Below, piece after piece: positions 6,283 to 7,635 of a DNA stretch of 7,635 nucleotides. Origin of the DNA: Deltaproteobacteria bacterium (GTDB taxonomy: Bacteria; Desulfobacterota; Syntrophia; Syntrophales; Fen-1087); the NCBI GenBank assembly GCA_026388595.1, contig JAPLJM010000216.1, positions 1 through 7,635 of the forward strand, given 5' to 3'. The position numbers were made by a program, and so were the translations under genes. The notes under the pieces were generated by a model. It saw only the letters and a list, made by a program, of their open reading frames with translations. It searched no databases and was not told where the DNA came from. Within the stretch, counting starts at the first letter, position 1, and each line of letters opens with the position of its first letter.

Positions 6283-7059
6283 ATGACGGCCCTTCTCCGA
6301 TATGTAAAACCGGTTTGGGACGTCATCGTGACGGGTCTGCTTTGGCTTTACTACATCCCGGGCTGGCTTGTGCTTTGCCCCCTGCTCTACTTGCTTGCTT
6401 ATTTCTTTGCCGCAAACCGTGAATCGGCCTTTCAGCGGTTGAATCACCTTTTCCATCGGGGCTTTTTTCTGCTGTTGCGTCTGTTCACGCCCGGCCTCAG
6501 CTGGCAGGTTCAGCAAGAGATCCGCGAGATCCGTTCTTCTGTGATTGTCAGCAATCATCTGTCTTACCTCGATCCCATTCTGCTGGTCTCGCTTTTTGCC
6601 CGGCAGAAAACGATCGTGAAGAGCGATTTTTTCTCATATCCGGTGTTCGGGTGGCTTCTGAAGACCTCCGGTTATCTGCCGTCCACGACAGGCGGTGAAT
6701 TCTCTCCCATGATGATCGATCGCGTGGAGGCCATGGGCGACTATATTGCCGCAGGCGGCAATCTGTTCGTATTTCCCGAGGCCCACCGGAGCCGCAACGG
6801 CCGGATCGGCCCCTTCAGCAAGGGCATCTTTACGATTGCCCGGCGCTGCAAAGCGCCGATCACCGTCCTCCTGATCCGTAACACAGACCGGCTGTTTCCG
6901 CCGGATCGTCTTTTATTCAACACCTGTATTTCCAACACCATTGACGTGTCGATCCTTGCCAGGATCACACCGGACTATGAGAGCGAAGATTTTTCGCTCT
7001 CCGACCTGATGGCGGATGTCCGGGCGTTGATGGAGAACCGCCAGGAGCAGCGTCCATGA
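6283..7059 (+). CDS. Lysophospholipid-type acyltransferase (PlsC/LPLAT family)
   Basis: A 258-residue membrane-associated acyltransferase that would move an acyl group from ACP or CoA to a hydroxyl or amine acceptor, probably at the inner face of the cytoplasmic membrane. The N-terminus has a long hydrophobic stretch at about 14-43 that could span the membrane once or twice, and a second hydrophobic, amphipathic patch at 57-70. Motif I is NHLSYLD (91-97), giving the NHx4D dyad His92 and Asp97. Motif III is FPEAHRSRNG (164-173), in which 'EG(T)R' of typical PlsC is replaced by 'EAHR'. FSKGIF at 178-183 and KAPITVLLI at 190-198 fit the following conserved blocks. The gene starts seven bases after the KS2 stop without a clear ribosome site, so coupling is likely. 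It ends in an ATGA overlap with the next gene. In context it probably loads the pathway's acyl product onto a lipid. The acceptor is unknown. Confidence 0.88.
   Translation: MTALLRYVKPVWDVIVTGLLWLYYIPGWLVLCPLLYLLAYFFAANRESAFQRLNHLFHRGFFLLLRLFTPGLSWQVQQEIREIRSSVIVSNHLSYLDPILLVSLFARQKTIVKSDFFSYPVFGWLLKTSGYLPSTTGGEFSPMMIDRVEAMGDYIAAGGNLFVFPEAHRSRNGRIGPFSKGIFTIARRCKAPITVLLIRNTDRLFPPDRLLFNTCISNTIDVSILARITPDYESEDFSLSDLMADVRALMENRQEQRP
7043..7047 (+). promoter_or_regulatory. Ribosome binding site for the last gene
   Basis: AGGAG lies eight bases before the ATG at 7056, inside the last codons of the acyltransferase gene. Together with the ATGA overlap it supports this start. Confidence 0.65.
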
Positions 7060-7635
7060 AAGTGGTCCTGATTTCCATGCCCGACGTTGCCCCGATTTTC
7101 ATCCACGATATGGCCGTCCATCTTCCGAATCACGGCATTGCCTGTGTGGGCGGAAACATCGACGCAGGGCATGACGTTTATCTGATCGATCTGGTCCGGA
7201 AGCGGCGCAGCATCCGCTCTTATCTGACGTCGCAACTGACGCGGCTCAAGCCTGATCTTGTCGGATTATCGGCCATGACCTGGCAGTTCGACACCTGCCT
7301 GCGCATTGTCCGGCTCATTAAGAGCCTGCTCCCCTCGGTCCAAATCGCCGTCGGCGGCTATCATGCCACGTTGATGAGCGAGGAAACGGCCGGATCGCCG
7401 GTCGCTCAGGGGATCGATTTCATGATCCGGGGAGAAGGGGAGGAAACCTTTCGGAGGCTTGTCAACGCCCTGGAAGGGATGGACCGTCTCGAGGAGATTC
7501 CGTCCCTGTCGTACAGGCGGGACGGGAAATTCATCCATAACGAACGGGGAAAACCTTGTGATTTGTCACGGCTGAAGCTGCCTCTCCGCGACCGTCGCCG
7601 GCTGACCGGCGGTTATCATTTCGTAACCTCCCGCA
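7056..7635 (+). CDS. Second B12-binding-domain radical SAM enzyme (3' end outside window)
   Basis: The first 193 codons are visible and the frame is open to the window edge, so the gene is truncated by the window and shows no sign of being broken. The visible part is the N-terminal B12-binding domain: MKVVLISMPD at the start, GHDVYLIDL (38-46), DLVGLSAMTW (67-76), VGGYHATL (99-106) and RGEGEETF (125-132). As in the paralogue at 2638, there is no DxHxxG ligand motif. The sequence stops at FVTSR (189-193), which is where the 'TSRGCPxxCxxC' iron-sulfur motif begins in this family. The next base is A, so the residue after R is not Gly and may be Ser. The cluster itself is not visible, and the radical SAM assignment rests on the strong domain pairing and on similarity in layout to the first paralogue. 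The ATGA overlap places it in the same operon as the acyltransferase. Confidence 0.8.
   Translation, partial: MKVVLISMPDVAPIFIHDMAVHLPNHGIACVGGNIDAGHDVYLIDLVRKRRSIRSYLTSQLTRLKPDLVGLSAMTWQFDTCLRIVRLIKSLLPSVQIAVGGYHATLMSEETAGSPVAQGIDFMIRGEGEETFRRLVNALEGMDRLEEIPSLSYRRDGKFIHNERGKPCDLSRLKLPLRDRRRLTGGYHFVTSR

Noticed and set aside
5523..6326. Antisense open frame of 267 codons
   Set aside because: It is opposite KS2, which has a complete catalytic set. The antisense product is rich in His, Gly and Cys without a motif and looks like a mirror of KS2 codons.
1..7635. tRNA, rRNA, CRISPR array, insertion sequence or attachment site
   Set aside because: Coding sequence fills almost the whole window. 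I saw no spaced repeat array, transposase motif, terminal inverted repeats or tRNA-like cloverleaf.

Overview
The window reads as the inside of one rightward biosynthetic gene cluster from a moderately GC-rich Gram-negative bacterium. The gene types fit an anaerobic deltaproteobacterium (Desulfobacterota) or a similar lineage, but this is inferred from gene content and codon style only. An outer-membrane-type lipoprotein supports a two-membrane cell. All nine recognisable genes lie on the + strand and are closely packed. Two junctions are ATGA stop/start overlaps, and one more is proposed at the left edge.

Layout. Block 1 (25-4068) encodes a FabF-like ketosynthase (KS1), a 4HBT/YbgC-type hotdog thioesterase, a stand-alone polyketide-synthase-type double-hotdog dehydratase, and a complete B12-binding-domain radical SAM enzyme. 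A 99-base AT-rich gap (4069-4167) follows. It is the only sizeable non-coding stretch, and it holds a possible sigma70-type promoter and an imperfect direct repeat. Block 2 (4168-7635) encodes a small lipoprotein of unknown family, an acyl carrier protein, a second active-type ketosynthase (KS2), a PlsC/LPLAT-type acyltransferase with a membrane-anchoring N-terminus, and the first 193 codons of a second B12/radical SAM enzyme, which is cut by the window edge.

How the genes may work together (inference). The ACP carries a growing acyl chain, KS1 and KS2 extend it, and the dehydratase introduces double bonds. A ketoreductase would have to come from outside the window. One or both B12/radical SAM enzymes would modify the chain by C-methylation, ring formation or another radical step. 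The thioesterase would release or proofread intermediates, and the acyltransferase would move the product onto a lipid acceptor at the membrane. The lipoprotein suggests an envelope destination. The parts list resembles aryl-polyene clusters (several KSs, ACPs, hotdog enzymes, acyltransferase, lipoproteins) and also the fatty-acid-like/radical SAM clusters proposed for ladderane lipids in anammox bacteria. It matches neither exactly, and the product cannot be read from the sequence.
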